From Rhodanobacter sp. (GTDB lineage Bacteria > Pseudomonadota > Gammaproteobacteria > Xanthomonadales > Rhodanobacteraceae), in NCBI GenBank assembly GCA_004298045.1, contig SCRM01000011.1:1-64000 (forward strand): a stretch of 64,000 bases of DNA, in the 5' to 3' direction. Below the pieces are notes generated by a model. That model worked only from the letters and a program-made list of their open reading frames with translations, ran no database searches and had not been told where the DNA came from. Each line of letters starts with the position of its first letter. Positions within the stretch are counted from its first letter, which is position 1. The translations under genes and the position numbers were made by a program. Below, in pieces: positions 8,707-18,849 of this stretch.

Positions 8707-9165
8707 ATGAAACTTCGCACAGTGGGTTGGTCGCTGCTTGGCCTCGTCGTCGCGGTGGTCGCAGCTGGCGCCATCGTAGTCGCCAAGGATCGCCCGGGGC
8801 CGGGCACGCCGGACGGCCTGCTGGCGACAATGCAGCAACTGGATACCAACACGCGCGCTGCCGGCGACGCCATTGCCGCCAGGAACTGGCCGCTGGTCGC
8901 CGAGCTGGCCGACCGCCTGAACCACCACGTCGAGCCGCCGCTCGGCCAGAAACTGCGCGTGATGCTGTGGCTGCGCACCCAGGCACCAAACTTCCGCGGC
9001 TACGACGGCAAGCTGCGCACCGCGGCGGTGGCGATGGGCGCCGCGGCGAAGGCCGGCGACGGGCAAGCCGTCAGTGCCAGCTACGCGCAACTGCAGTCCG
9101 CTTGCACCGGCTGCCACGAGAAATACCAGGCCGCCTATGTCGCGCATTTCCAGGGCGGGAAATGA
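8707..9165 (+). CDS. Cytochrome c' family protein, membrane-tethered
   Basis: A 152-residue protein with an N-terminal signal or anchor helix (residues about 7-27: GWSLLGLVVAVVAAGAIVV) and a mature part that is all helix. It carries one haem attachment motif, CTGCH, close to the C terminus, followed by EKYQAAYVAHF. That C-terminal CxxCH after a four-helix bundle is the hallmark of the cytochrome c' fold, which binds NO or CO or shuttles electrons in the periplasm. The start MKLRTVG is preceded by GGGAGAA at 8693-8699, a good ribosome-binding site; the longer upstream ORF is rejected for lack of protein-like character. It stands alone between the divergent serine hydrolase and the convergent fabV. 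Confidence 0.8.
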   Translation: MKLRTVGWSLLGLVVAVVAAGAIVVAKDRPGPGTPDGLLATMQQLDTNTRAAGDAIAARNWPLVAELADRLNHHVEPPLGQKLRVMLWLRTQAPNFRGYDGKLRTAAVAMGAAAKAGDGQAVSASYAQLQSACTGCHEKYQAAYVAHFQGGK

Positions 9166-9231
9166 CGCCGCGGAATGGCACCGGTGTCCGCAACCAGGCG
9201 GGTGCGGCCGCCTGAGCTTCCTCGTGTCAGT

Positions 9232-10446
9232 TCAGTGCAGCTCGACGCAGTCGAACTGGCGATCGGCCTCCACCTCGGCGCTGTAATCCACGTCGCCGCG
9301 GTCGAAGCCGAACAGTTTCAGGAATTCGTGCTTGTAGCCAGCGTAGTCGGTGATGGTCTTGAGGTTTTCGGTGGTGACCGTCGGCCACAGCGTCTTGCAG
9401 GCGGTCTGTACGTCGTCGCGCAGCTCCCAGTCGTCGAGCCGCACGCGGCCGCCATCGTCCAGCGCCGGAGCGGCACCATCGGCGCGATACAGGCGGTCGT
9501 GGAACAGGCGGTTCACCTGCTCGATGCAGCCCTCGTGGACCCCCTTCTCCTTCATGATCTTGAAGGCAATGGACACATACAGCGGAATCACCGGAATCGC
9601 TGCGCTGGCCTGGGTGACGACCGATTTCATCACGCTCACGCGCGCATCGAGGCCGCGGCCGGCGTGCCGCTCACGCAGCGCTTTCGCGGTGTTGTCCAGA
9701 TGCTGCTTGGCCCGGCCCAGCGTGCCGTGCCAGTACATCGGCCAGGTGATTTCGGTACCGATGTAGCTGTAGGCGATGGTGCGCGCGTGCTCGGCGAGCA
9801 CGCCGGCCTTGGCCAGGGCGTCGATCCACAGCGCCCAGTCCTCGCCGCCCATCACCTTCACGGTGTCCTTGATTTCCTGCTCGTTCGCCGGCTCCACGCT
9901 GGCCTCGATCACAACGTCCTTGTTGGTGTCGACCGAGCTGGCGGTGAAGGTCTCGCCGATGGTCTTGAGCGCGGAGCGCACCACCTCGCCGGTATCCGGC
10001 AGCTTGCGCACCGGCGAGGCGAGCGAATACACCACCAGGTCGATCGGTCCGCCCATTTCCTGCTGGATGATCTCGATCGCGCGCTCGCGCGTGGCATCGG
10101 AGAACGCGTCGCCGTTGATCGACTTGGCGTACAGGCCGGCCTGCTTGGCCAGCTTGTCGAACGCGGCCGCGTTGTACCAGCCGGCAGTGCCGGTCTTCTC
10201 GTGGCTGCTCGGCTTCTCGAAGAACACGCCAAGCGTGGCGGCGCCGTAGCCGAACGCCGCAGTGATGCGCGAGGCCAGGCCATAGCCGGTCGAGGCGCCA
10301 ATCACCAACACCCGCTGCGGTCCCTTGCCGGCGCCGTTGGCCATGGCGGCCCGGGTAGTGGCGATTTCGTCGGCCACGTTGCGCTCGCAACCGACCGGAT
10401 GGGCGGTAACGCAAATGAAGCCGCGCACTTTGGGTTTGATGATCAC
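9232..10446 (-). CDS. fabV: Trans-2-enoyl-ACP/CoA reductase FabV
   Basis: A 404-residue NADH-dependent enoyl reductase that finishes each elongation round of type II fatty acid synthesis in the cytosol. FabV marks: the N-terminal [19 protein letters not shown], the cofactor motif [16 protein letters not shown] near 46-61, and the catalytic Tyr-x8-Lys in [10 protein letters not shown] (about Tyr238 and Lys247), spaced by eight residues as in FabV rather than six as in FabI. I choose the GTG at 10446 because it makes the protein begin [10 protein letters not shown], as family members begin [10 protein letters not shown]; the ATG at 10491 adds an unconserved 15-residue leader. FabV enzymes are known for low sensitivity to triclosan. 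The gene stands alone. Confidence 0.95.
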   Translation of the reverse strand: MIIKPKVRGFICVTAHPVGCERNVADEIATTRAAMANGAGKGPQRVLVIGASTGYGLASRITAAFGYGAATLGVFFEKPSSHEKTGTAGWYNAAAFDKLAKQAGLYAKSINGDAFSDATRERAIEIIQQEMGGPIDLVVYSLASPVRKLPDTGEVVRSALKTIGETFTASSVDTNKDVVIEASVEPANEQEIKDTVKVMGGEDWALWIDALAKAGVLAEHARTIAYSYIGTEITWPMYWHGTLGRAKQHLDNTAKALRERHAGRGLDARVSVMKSVVTQASAAIPVIPLYVSIAFKIMKEKGVHEGCIEQVNRLFHDRLYRADGAAPALDDGGRVRLDDWELRDDVQTACKTLWPTVTTENLKTITDYAGYKHEFLKLFGFDRGDVDYSAEVEADRQFDCVELH

Positions 10447-10562
10447 TGCCAGTCGCTCCGCACAGGAAATGCAATGCGGCATCTTAACCAACGCAGGGCG
10501 CCATGCGCTGCGGTAGGGAGCCGCGATGCCCGCGTGCCGCCGCGCAAACCCGCCCTGAAAGC

Positions 10563-10590
10563 AAAAAGCCCCGCGCCGGAGCGCGGGGCC
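10563..10590 (-). terminator. Intrinsic terminator of the cold-shock gene
   Basis: On the minus strand a GC-rich stem (GCCCCGCG paired with CGCGGGGC around a six-base loop, 10568-10589) is followed directly by TTTTT (10567-10563). It lies 43 bases beyond the stop of the cold-shock gene, in the right direction. Confidence 0.85.
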
Positions 10591-10632
10591 GCAAAACGAT
10601 TGCGCGACCGGCCGGGAGCCGGCCGATGTCGC

Positions 10633-10845
10633 TCAAGCCGCGGGTGACAACTCGACGTTGCTCGCTTGTTTCCCTTTCGGGCCGGAGTTTTCCTCGAACT
10701 TCACGCGCTGCCCCTCCTGCAAACTGCGGAAGCCTTTGGCGTTGATTGCCGAAAAGTGGACAAACACGTCCTCCCCACCATCCTCGGGCGCGATGAAGCC
10801 GAAGCCCTTGGCATCGTTGAACCACTTGACCGTACCAAAACGCAT
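10633..10845 (-). CDS. Cold-shock domain protein (CspA family)
   Basis: A 70-residue single-stranded RNA/DNA-binding protein, a five-stranded OB fold that melts RNA structure. Both RNA-binding motifs are plain: [11 protein letters not shown] (RNP1) and DVFVHFSAI (RNP2), after the family start [11 protein letters not shown]. An upstream in-frame ATG at 11001 gives a 122-residue ORF, but residues before MRFGTV are not cold-shock-like. AGAGG lies about 10 bases before the chosen start. A leader of roughly 75 bases or more separates the likely promoter (10928-10957) from the start, as is usual for csp mRNAs. Which CspA paralogue this is, and whether it is cold-induced, cannot be read. Confidence 0.95.
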   Translation of the reverse strand: MRFGTVKWFNDAKGFGFIAPEDGGEDVFVHFSAINAKGFRSLQEGQRVKFEENSGPKGKQASNVELSPAA

Positions 10846-10927
10846 TGCTGGAACCTCTGGAAACATGGACAGGGTGCACCCGGCCGTGTTCGCGCCATCC
10901 CCCTGACCGCGGCGCGGGTACTCCCAA

Positions 10928-10957
10928 AGTATCAACAGGTCTTCGGGCAAAGTGCAA
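10928..10957 (-). promoter_or_regulatory. Likely sigma-70 promoter of the cold-shock gene
   Basis: On the minus strand TTGCAC (10957-10952) and GATACT (10933-10928) are separated by 18 bases. The start codon lies about 80 bases downstream, which leaves room for a cold-shock leader. The -10 box matches the consensus at four of six positions. Confidence 0.45.
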
Positions 10958-11036
10958 TATGCATACGCAAAATTCCGGCGCTGCGCCGCACTCGACGCCA
11001 TGACCTGTCGTAATGAGCTAATGCATCAACCGGTGG

Positions 11037-12435
<1,399 letters not shown>

Positions 12436-12439
<4 letters not shown>

Positions 12440-13452
12440 GCGTGATCCTGATCGGCGTCGAGCGCCGTGATGCGCGCGACAAAACGGTCGCGCTGCGGGT
12501 TGTCCTGCAGGCCAGCCCAAGTGGCGGCCACGGTGCCGCGCAGGGTGGCAAGCCGTTCGGCGGCAAGGGGCGCGCGGTCGGCCACCGCAGCGATGGCGTC
12601 GGGAACGACATCGGGGAAGCAGGCCAATACGAGGTCGCAGCCGGCATCCAGGTGGCCGTGCACACGCGCTGCCACGGCGCCGGCCACACCGGCCGCCACC
12701 ATGCTGATGTCGTCGCTGATGGCGATGCCGGTGAAGCCGAGTTCGTCGCGCAGCACGTCGTGGATCCACCGCCGCGAAAACCCGGCGGGCACCGCGTCCA
12801 GTGCCGGATAGATCACATGCGCCAGCATCACCGCTTCGACATGCGTGGCAATGCACTCGGCGAACGGGCGCAGATCATCGCGGCGAATCTCGGCGAGCGG
12901 GCGCGGGTCCACCGCCTGCGCCTTGTGCGTATCGACCGCCACCGAACCATGACCGGGGAAATGCTTGAGCACGGCGGCCATGCCGGCCAGATGCATGCCG
13001 CGCACGTAGGCGGCGGCCAGATCGGCGGTAACCGCCGGGTCGGCATGGAACGCGCGCACGCCAATGGCGGCATTGCCGCGTGCGAGGTCGACCACCGGCG
13101 CAAAACTGAAATCCACGCCGCTCGCGCGCAACTCGCTGGCCATGAGCCAAGCGTGTTCTTCGGCCAGGCGAACCGCTTCGTCGGGGGCGCGGTCGTACAC
13201 CGCGCCGATGCGCGCCAAGGCCGGCAAGCGGGTGAACCCGGCACGAAAGCGCTGCACTGGCCCACCTTCCTGATCCACCGCAATCAGCTTGTCGTCGCCG
13301 CCGATGGCGCGGATCGATGCGCACAACGCCATGAGCTGGTCGCGATCGGCATAGTTGCGCGCAAACAGGATGACGCCGGCAACGTTCGGCGCGGTGAGCC
13401 ATGCCCGCTCGCGCGCGGCCACGCTGGTGCCGGCCAGCCCGATCAGCAACAT
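12436..13452 (-). CDS. nagZ: Beta-N-acetylhexosaminidase NagZ (GH3)
   Basis: A 338-residue cytosolic glycosidase that removes N-acetylglucosamine from anhydromuropeptides in cell-wall recycling. GH3 NagZ marks: KHFPGHGSVAVDTH (Lys163-His164 for sugar binding; Asp174 and His176 as the acid/base dyad) and ISDDISM, with the nucleophile Asp at about 247. AVDQEGGPVQRF and SFAPVVDLARG also match. There is no signal peptide, consistent with a cytosolic enzyme. It sits between the CYTH gene (one-base overlap) and hpt (four-base overlap) in a tightly coupled leftward run. Many gammaproteobacteria keep nagZ beside a nucleoside phosphorylase or hpt, as here. Its product can feed AmpC beta-lactamase induction where that system exists; no ampR or ampC is in the window. 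Confidence 0.95.
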
Positions 13453-13976
13453 CAGGTTGCCTCCGCATCATCGCCACCGCGTTCGGCGGCCGTCCAGCGC
13501 GCATACGGATGCGCGATGAGGTTGACGTTGTAGTAGCGCGAAAGCCGGCTCACCTCGCGCCCCAGCCATGCCGGCCGTGGAAACGGCGCATCCACCTGCG
13601 GCAACTCGACCTCGGCCACGACGAGGCCGGCATTGGCGTCGAGAAATTCATCGACCTCGAACAGCACGCCGTCCACCCGCACATGGTGCCGCCACTTGCG
13701 CAGCACACCATCGCACAGCGTGGCGAGGAGTTCATCCGCGTCGGCCGGCGGCAGCGGGTATTCGTATTCCGCGCGCTCGATGCCGGGCCTGGCGGCCTTG
13801 ATGTTGATCCACGCGGCATCGCCGGCACGCCGCACACGCACCGAGGCGCGCGCCTGCCCGGCGGCCAGTGCCGCGGCGCCAACCAGATACCCCTGCGCAA
13901 ACTGCATGCTGCGCGTGACCTGCGCGCGCCACGCATCGCTCGCGAGGAGAAACTTGCGCTCGATCTCGATGCCCAC
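13452..13976 (-). CDS. CYTH domain protein, putative triphosphate hydrolase
   Basis: A 174-residue protein that is essentially one CYTH domain. It opens MGIEIERKFLL with the diagnostic ExExK motif (Glu4, Glu6, Lys8) and continues with basic and acidic strands of the tunnel fold: SVRVRRAGDAAWINIKAA, AEYEYPLPPADADELL, GVLFEVDEFLDANAGLVVAEVEL. CYTH proteins bind triphosphates with divalent metal. Short bacterial stand-alone members are mostly inorganic triphosphatases or thiamine-triphosphatase-like, and some are adenylate cyclases. I favour triphosphatase, without direct proof. It lies three bases after the end of rlmD and overlaps nagZ by one base. Confidence 0.88.
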   Translation of the reverse strand: MGIEIERKFLLASDAWRAQVTRSMQFAQGYLVGAAALAAGQARASVRVRRAGDAAWINIKAARPGIERAEYEYPLPPADADELLATLCDGVLRKWRHHVRVDGVLFEVDEFLDANAGLVVAEVELPQVDAPFPRPAWLGREVSRLSRYYNVNLIAHPYARWTAAERGGDDAEAT

Positions 13977-13979
13977 GGC

Positions 13980-15323
13980 CTACCTCTCGAACCAGGCAAT
14001 CGACTCGACGTGCGCGGTGTGCGGGAACATGTCCATCACGCCCGCCGCACGCAACGTGAAGCCGTGCTGGTGCACCAGGATGCCGGCATCGCGCGCGAGC
14101 GACGCCGGATGGCAGGAGACGTACACCACGCGCCGCGTCGCCTGATGCGGCAGGTAGGCCAGCACCTGATCGGCGCCGGCGCGTGGCGGATCGAGCAGCA
14201 GCTTGTCCCACGGCGTACGCGCCCACTCCGCGCCGTGCTGGTCCTCGAACAGGTTGGCGACGTGGAAGCGTGCATTGCCGATGCCATTGCGGCGCGCATT
14301 GGCGTCCGCGCGCGCGACCAGGCCATGCTCGCCTTCGACCCCGGCCACCGCGGCCACCCGCCGCGCCAGCGGTAGGGTGAAATTGCCCAGCCCGCAGAAG
14401 AGATCCAGCACGCGGTCGTCCGGCTGCGGATCGAGCAGCTGCATGGCGTGCGCCAGCATCCTGCGGTTCATGCCGCCGTTGACCTGCACGAAATCCAGCG
14501 GCTCGAACTCAAGCTCCACATCGGCGGCACCGTCACCGGGCGACAACGTATAGGCGAGCCGCGGCGAGGCCGGCCACAACGGCACCACGCTGGTGATGCC
14601 GCCGGGCTGCAGGTAGATCGCAAAGCCTTCGCGCTGTGCAAACGCGGTCAGCGCCTGGCGGTCGTGCTCGCTAAGCGGCTGCATGTGGCGAAATACCAGC
14701 GCCACGGTGTCGTCGCCCGCCGCAAATTCGATCTGCGGAATGCTGGCGGCGCCCTCCAGCGTGCCGAGCAGGTCGCCCAGCATCTCGATGCGCTCGCCCA
14801 GCCGGGGGTGCACCACGTCGCAATGGCGCAGGTCGGCCACATAACGCGGATTGGCCGCTTCGCGGAAACCGACCAGCACGCGCCCTTTCTTTGGCACCGC
14901 GCGCACCGACAGGCGGCCACGCCGGCGGTAGTTCCACAATGCATCGGTCAGCGGCGGCAACCACTCGCGCGGCTCGACCTTGCCGATGCGGGTGAAATTT
15001 TCCGCCAGCACCTTCTGCTTGCCGGCGATCTGCGCCGCCGAGCTCAAGTGCTGCAGCGTGCAGCCGCCGCACACGCCAAAGTGCGGACACTTGGGCGTGA
15101 CGCGATCGGGCGAAGGCACCAGCACCTCGACCGTGTCGGCCTCGTCGTAGTGACGATGGCGCTGGCGGATGCGCAGGCGCACATGCTCGCCTTCCAGCGC
15201 GCCGGTGACAAACACCGCCTTGCCGTCGATGCGCGCCACGCCGCGGCCGTCGTGGCCCAGCGCGGTGATGTCGGCTTCGAATTCGGCCGCAGTGGCCGGT
15301 GGACGGGAGTGGTGGCGTGACAT
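13980..15323 (-). CDS. rlmD: 23S rRNA (uracil-1939-C5)-methyltransferase RlmD
   Basis: A 447-residue SAM-dependent RNA methyltransferase of the RumA/TrmA class. An N-terminal TRAM-like beta barrel (FEADITALGHDGRGVARIDGKAVFV) is followed by the [4Fe-4S] cysteines in CPHFGVCGGCTLQH. The C-terminal methylase fold has DLFCGLGNFTLPLARR for SAM, the LLLDPPRAGADQVL motif, and VVYVSCHPASLARD with the catalytic cysteine region. The iron-sulfur motif and length fit RlmD; the paralogues RlmC and TrmA are shorter or lack the TRAM domain. It is the first gene of the leftward run rlmD-CYTH-nagZ-hpt-MTIP. Confidence 0.93.
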   Translation of the reverse strand: MSRHHSRPPATAAEFEADITALGHDGRGVARIDGKAVFVTGALEGEHVRLRIRQRHRHYDEADTVEVLVPSPDRVTPKCPHFGVCGGCTLQHLSSAAQIAGKQKVLAENFTRIGKVEPREWLPPLTDALWNYRRRGRLSVRAVPKKGRVLVGFREAANPRYVADLRHCDVVHPRLGERIEMLGDLLGTLEGAASIPQIEFAAGDDTVALVFRHMQPLSEHDRQALTAFAQREGFAIYLQPGGITSVVPLWPASPRLAYTLSPGDGAADVELEFEPLDFVQVNGGMNRRMLAHAMQLLDPQPDDRVLDLFCGLGNFTLPLARRVAAVAGVEGEHGLVARADANARRNGIGNARFHVANLFEDQHGAEWARTPWDKLLLDPPRAGADQVLAYLPHQATRRVVYVSCHPASLARDAGILVHQHGFTLRAAGVMDMFPHTAHVESIAWFER

Positions 15324-15394
15324 GATCCGCGGCGCTTCAACGCAGGGGTAGACCGCGCATTATCGCGAACCGCGGCGCCCGCGTCGCGCGCCGC

Positions 15395-16000
15395 TCACTT
15401 GCGTTGCCACGCGCCCGCGGCGTCCTGGTAATACCAGCCGGCGTGCGCGCGTTCGATCCAGGTCTTGGCGAAGGTCGCGCGAATCTGCGCCTCCCACTCC
15501 GGATGCGCATTGGCGTTGGCGATCTCGCGATACAGCGCCGCGCGGTCGCGGTTTTCGTCGGCCACCGCGATCGTGGCCTGCGCGCGCTGCGCCAGCGGCA
15601 CCTTGGCTGGATCACGCAGCGCCACCATGCCGTCGCGGGTAAAGCCCGCGGCGCCGCTTTCCATCAAACCTTGCAACTCGGTGGCAAAGCGCGTGCGCAT
15701 GCGCGCCTGGATCGCCTGCACCGCCGGCGTCTGGATGCGCAGGTCCGGAATCTCGGCAGCCTGCGCGGCCGGGATCAAGAGATTCATCAGGCTTGCCGAC
15801 GGCCCGGATTTCGGTGCTTGCGTCGGCGCTGGCGTTGCTGGCGCGGGTGCCAGCTTGCCCGGCGCCTCACCCAGTACGCCGCCCACGAACTGGTCGGCCG
15901 CCTTTTGCGCGGAGGCTTCGGGAAAGTACACGTTGATCGTGACGCACCCGGCGACCGCGACCGCGAGCAAGGTGACGAGAAAGCCACTGAATTTGCGCAT
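15395..16000 (-). CDS. Lipoprotein with YnbE-like N terminus and YdbL/DUF1318 C-terminal domain
   Basis: A 201-residue outer-membrane-type lipoprotein. The signal sequence ends in a lipobox, AVAGC, with Cys19 as the lipid site. The next residues, VTINVYFPEASAQKAADQFV, resemble the short YnbE-type lipoprotein strand. A Pro/Ala-rich linker (about residues 48-70) leads to a DUF1318/YdbL domain (about 85-201), seen in ENRDRAALYREIANANAHPEW and the C-terminal GWYYQDAAGAWQRK, which parallels the end of E. coli YdbL. It starts 39 bases after the stop of a YdbH homologue. In E. coli ydbH-ynbE-ydbL form an operon: YnbE, an outer-membrane lipoprotein, pairs with YdbH to bridge the envelope, and YdbL assists. 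Here one gene appears to supply both small partners. The fusion reading is an inference from motifs. Confidence 0.75.
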   Translation of the reverse strand: MRKFSGFLVTLLAVAVAGCVTINVYFPEASAQKAADQFVGGVLGEAPGKLAPAPATPAPTQAPKSGPSASLMNLLIPAAQAAEIPDLRIQTPAVQAIQARMRTRFATELQGLMESGAAGFTRDGMVALRDPAKVPLAQRAQATIAVADENRDRAALYREIANANAHPEWEAQIRATFAKTWIERAHAGWYYQDAAGAWQRK

Positions 16001-16039
16001 GGATGCCCCTGAAACGCTCGATGGAAAACGCGGCTGCAG

Positions 16040-18061
16040 TCAGCGCACCACCGGCGCGTTGCCCTTGACGGCGTCGCGCAGCCGATGCACCAGCGTAGGC
16101 CAGTCGACCCGCGTCTGGTAGCCGATCACCTCCAGGCGCGGCAACCCGCTGCCTTCGACGATAGTGTAGCCGCCGTCTTCGTCCTTCAGGCCGCTCATGT
16201 CGCACACCGCACCGTGCAGCGTGCAATTGAGGCCAATGCGCTTGTAGCTGAAGGTCTTGAACAGCTTGAGCACCGCCCCCTGCAGCCCGGCCGCGACACC
16301 GCCGCCGCCAACCACCGTGAGGTTGTTCACCGCCCGCTGACTGATACGCCCGCCGCCGGCCGCCAGCAGCGAGGCCTTGAACGCGACCGGGCTCCAGCCC
16401 ACCAGGCGCAGGTCGTCGATGTTGCCGTCCAGACGCCCGGTGATACTGCCGAAGTCAAACACGCCGGTCAGCGCCCCCAGATCGAGCTGGCTCAACTGGA
16501 CATTGGCGGCCAGCACCGGCGCATCGCCAAACGGCTGTTGCAGGCTCACGGCAGTCATGTCGATGAACCCGCCGAACACGTTGATCGACAACCCGCCAGC
16601 AAGATCCAGCCGGTCGCCTTGCCAGCGCAGCGACGGTATGGCGCCACCCAGCGTGCCCGAAAACACCGGCCACCCCAGCGCGTGGCTGAGGCTGGCCATG
16701 TCGACCCCGGTCACGGCCAGGCTGGTGGCCAGCCGCTGGGTCTCGCTGGCGGTGGGTCGATAATCGATCCGCGCCACCCGCAACTGGCCCTTGTACAGCG
16801 GAATCACGAACGGCGACGTCAGTTCGAGTGAGCCGGTATAGGTTTGCCACTGCGACTGCGCCGCGCCAGCCTCGAGTCGATACGCCCGCAGCGAATGCCA
16901 GGCAAGGCGGGTTGCCGGCCGCTCGCCTTTCGCTGCCCAGTCGAGCCCGCCGCGCAGGCCGGTCACGCCAAACTTGCCACCGGCATCGACGACATCCAGC
17001 CCGTCGGTGTTGAACGCAAACGCGCGCAGGCCATCGGCCGCCCAGTCCAGCTGCCCGCTCAAATGTCCGGTGATGTGTGCATTGCGCACGCCCAGCGTGG
17101 CAAGCCAGGTGCGCCCGTAGCGCTCATAGGCCGCCGGAAAACTCGCATGCAGGCGACTGATGCGCAGGCGCTGGAGATTCCCCTTCGCATCCGTCGCAAA
17201 GCTGCCATCGAGCTGCAGCGCATCGGCGTCGTTCACCCGCAGGCGCTCCACATCCAGCGCGCCACGCCGGATGCGTGCCGCCACGTCCAGCTGCAACGGG
17301 TGAGAGGGCAGCTTGGCGTACATGTCGCCCACCAGCAGCTCGCCGCCATTCAAACCGCCCTGCACCGCAAGCCGCGAACCGTCCGGATTCTGCTCGAAAC
17401 TGAAGCGGCCATCCCCGTTCAACGTCCCCGCGGCCAGCTTGCCGTTCGGGGTGTCAAAACCGACCCCATCCAGCGCAAACTGGCCGGAGGATTGCACCCG
17501 CTTGTCACGCACGTCGATTGCAAGATCGGCGGTAACCTGCCCTGCACCCAGCCGCCCGCCCCACACCTTGGCCACCAGCCCTTGCAACCATGCCACCGGC
17601 CAGTGGCGCAGGCTGATCTGTGCGTGGCTCGGCTGGTCGAGCGGCAGCCAGGCACTGCCGCTGGCCTTGCCCTGTTGCAACGTCACCTGCACGGTGTCCG
17701 CGCTGGCACTGACCAGCCCGTTCACCTGCGCGTCGGTGAGTGCACCGCCGGGAGCGTCGGCCAACCGTGCGCGGCCGTCAAACACCCAGCGCGCCCGGGC
17801 ATCGCGATACAGGCGACCATCGAGTCGCACCCCCACGCGCTGCCAGCCAAGCGCCGCCACCTCGGCCTGCGCCGCCTGCAACTGCACCAGCACACCGCCG
17901 TCCGGCGCCGCACTCAACCGGGCCGCCACCGTCTGCAGGCGCACCCCCGGCGCGCTGAACTGACGCATCGCCACGGTCACGTCGGCATGCCCCGGCATGG
18001 CCCAGCCCAAACCGAGCAGCAACAGAAGGCCAAGCAGCAGGTGGCTTGATGTACGGCGCAT
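16040..18061 (-). CDS. YdbH family AsmA-like intermembrane phospholipid transport protein
   Basis: A 673-residue inner-membrane-anchored periplasmic protein. A signal-anchor (residues about 6-26, LLLGLLLLLGLGWAMPGHA) is followed by a long series of beta-rich repeats with many alternating hydrophobic strands, the groove of AsmA-like bridge proteins. The C-terminal portion has the YdbH/DUF-type words VGWSPVAFKASL, QRAVNNLTVVGGGG and FKTFSYKRIGLNCTLHGAVCDMSG. TamB, YhdP and YdbH in E. coli are redundant carriers of phospholipids to the outer membrane; this is the YdbH type by its neighbour, the DUF1318 lipoprotein. It is shorter than E. coli YdbH (about 880 residues). The start at 18061 (MRRTSSHLLLG) begins the anchor; the ORF extends far upstream, but that part shadows other genes. 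Confidence 0.82.
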   Translation of the reverse strand: MRRTSSHLLLGLLLLLGLGWAMPGHADVTVAMRQFSAPGVRLQTVAARLSAAPDGGVLVQLQAAQAEVAALGWQRVGVRLDGRLYRDARARWVFDGRARLADAPGGALTDAQVNGLVSASADTVQVTLQQGKASGSAWLPLDQPSHAQISLRHWPVAWLQGLVAKVWGGRLGAGQVTADLAIDVRDKRVQSSGQFALDGVGFDTPNGKLAAGTLNGDGRFSFEQNPDGSRLAVQGGLNGGELLVGDMYAKLPSHPLQLDVAARIRRGALDVERLRVNDADALQLDGSFATDAKGNLQRLRISRLHASFPAAYERYGRTWLATLGVRNAHITGHLSGQLDWAADGLRAFAFNTDGLDVVDAGGKFGVTGLRGGLDWAAKGERPATRLAWHSLRAYRLEAGAAQSQWQTYTGSLELTSPFVIPLYKGQLRVARIDYRPTASETQRLATSLAVTGVDMASLSHALGWPVFSGTLGGAIPSLRWQGDRLDLAGGLSINVFGGFIDMTAVSLQQPFGDAPVLAANVQLSQLDLGALTGVFDFGSITGRLDGNIDDLRLVGWSPVAFKASLLAAGGGRISQRAVNNLTVVGGGGVAAGLQGAVLKLFKTFSYKRIGLNCTLHGAVCDMSGLKDEDGGYTIVEGSGLPRLEVIGYQTRVDWPTLVHRLRDAVKGNAPVVR

Positions 18062-18106
18062 GAGCGGCCATTCTGCCAAAGCCAGCTGAACGACAAGGAC
18101 CCGGCC

Positions 18107-18841
18107 ATGGCCGTCGACATCGTCACGCCACCGTCCACGGCACCGTGGCAACCCGCTTTGCGCGTATTGATTGCCGACGACGATGCTGCCAGTTGCCGTT
18201 TTCTCGGCGATGCCATGGCCGCGCTCGGGGCAGCCGTCACGACCTGCGCCGACGGTGCCGGCGCCGTGCACTGGGCGCAAACCGAACGTTTTGACCTGTT
18301 GCTGCTCGACTGCCGCATGCCCGTGGCCGGCGCACTGGACGTTTTGGCGAGGTTGCAGGCCGACCCGCACGCGCGTTCCGGCCACGCGGTGGCAGTTGCC
18401 AGCACCGCCGAGCCCGAAGCCGCCACCCGCACCCGCCTGCTGGCAGCCGGATTTCACGCGGTGCTGCCCAAGCCATGCGGCATGGCGCAATTGCGCAACC
18501 TGATGCTGCTGGTGCCCGGCGCGTCTCCGCTGCTGGACAATGCCGCCGCCGTACGCGCAACCGGCAATGCCGCCACCATGCAGGCGCTGCGCACGTTGTT
18601 GCGCCATGAGCTGCAGGCGCTGCAACGCGACCTCGCCGCTCTCGCCACGCAACGCAATGCGTTTGGCGAACGGCTGCACCGGCTGCGCTCCTCGTGCGGG
18701 TTCTGCGGCACGCCAGCGCTGGCCGCCGCCGTTGCGCGCCTGCAGCAACGCGTGCAGGCATCGGCCACGATCAACCCGGCAACGCTGGATGCTTTCGACG
18801 CCGCGGTGACCGCCACGCTGGACGCGCTGCAGCCCGAATGA
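18107..18841 (+). CDS. Response regulator receiver protein with C-terminal Hpt-like domain
   Basis: A 244-residue protein with no DNA-binding domain. The receiver (about residues 18-135) has acidic residues in LIADDDAAS, a phosphoacceptor Asp in LLLLDCRMPVAG, and a Lys in VLPKPCG. The C-terminal part (about 155-240) is helical and carries LHRLRSSCGFCGTPALAAAVARL, which looks like the Hpt signature (His followed by a small, Gly-rich turn), with the His at about residue 190. This suggests a compact phosphorelay module that could pass phosphate between its own receiver and another protein. No histidine kinase is nearby. AAGGA lies just before the start at 18107. It is divergent from ydbH and convergent with recO. 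The Hpt reading rests on one motif. Confidence 0.75.
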   Translation: MAVDIVTPPSTAPWQPALRVLIADDDAASCRFLGDAMAALGAAVTTCADGAGAVHWAQTERFDLLLLDCRMPVAGALDVLARLQADPHARSGHAVAVASTAEPEAATRTRLLAAGFHAVLPKPCGMAQLRNLMLLVPGASPLLDNAAAVRATGNAATMQALRTLLRHELQALQRDLAALATQRNAFGERLHRLRSSCGFCGTPALAAAVARLQQRVQASATINPATLDAFDAAVTATLDALQPE

Positions 18842-18849
18842 TTCGCTGG

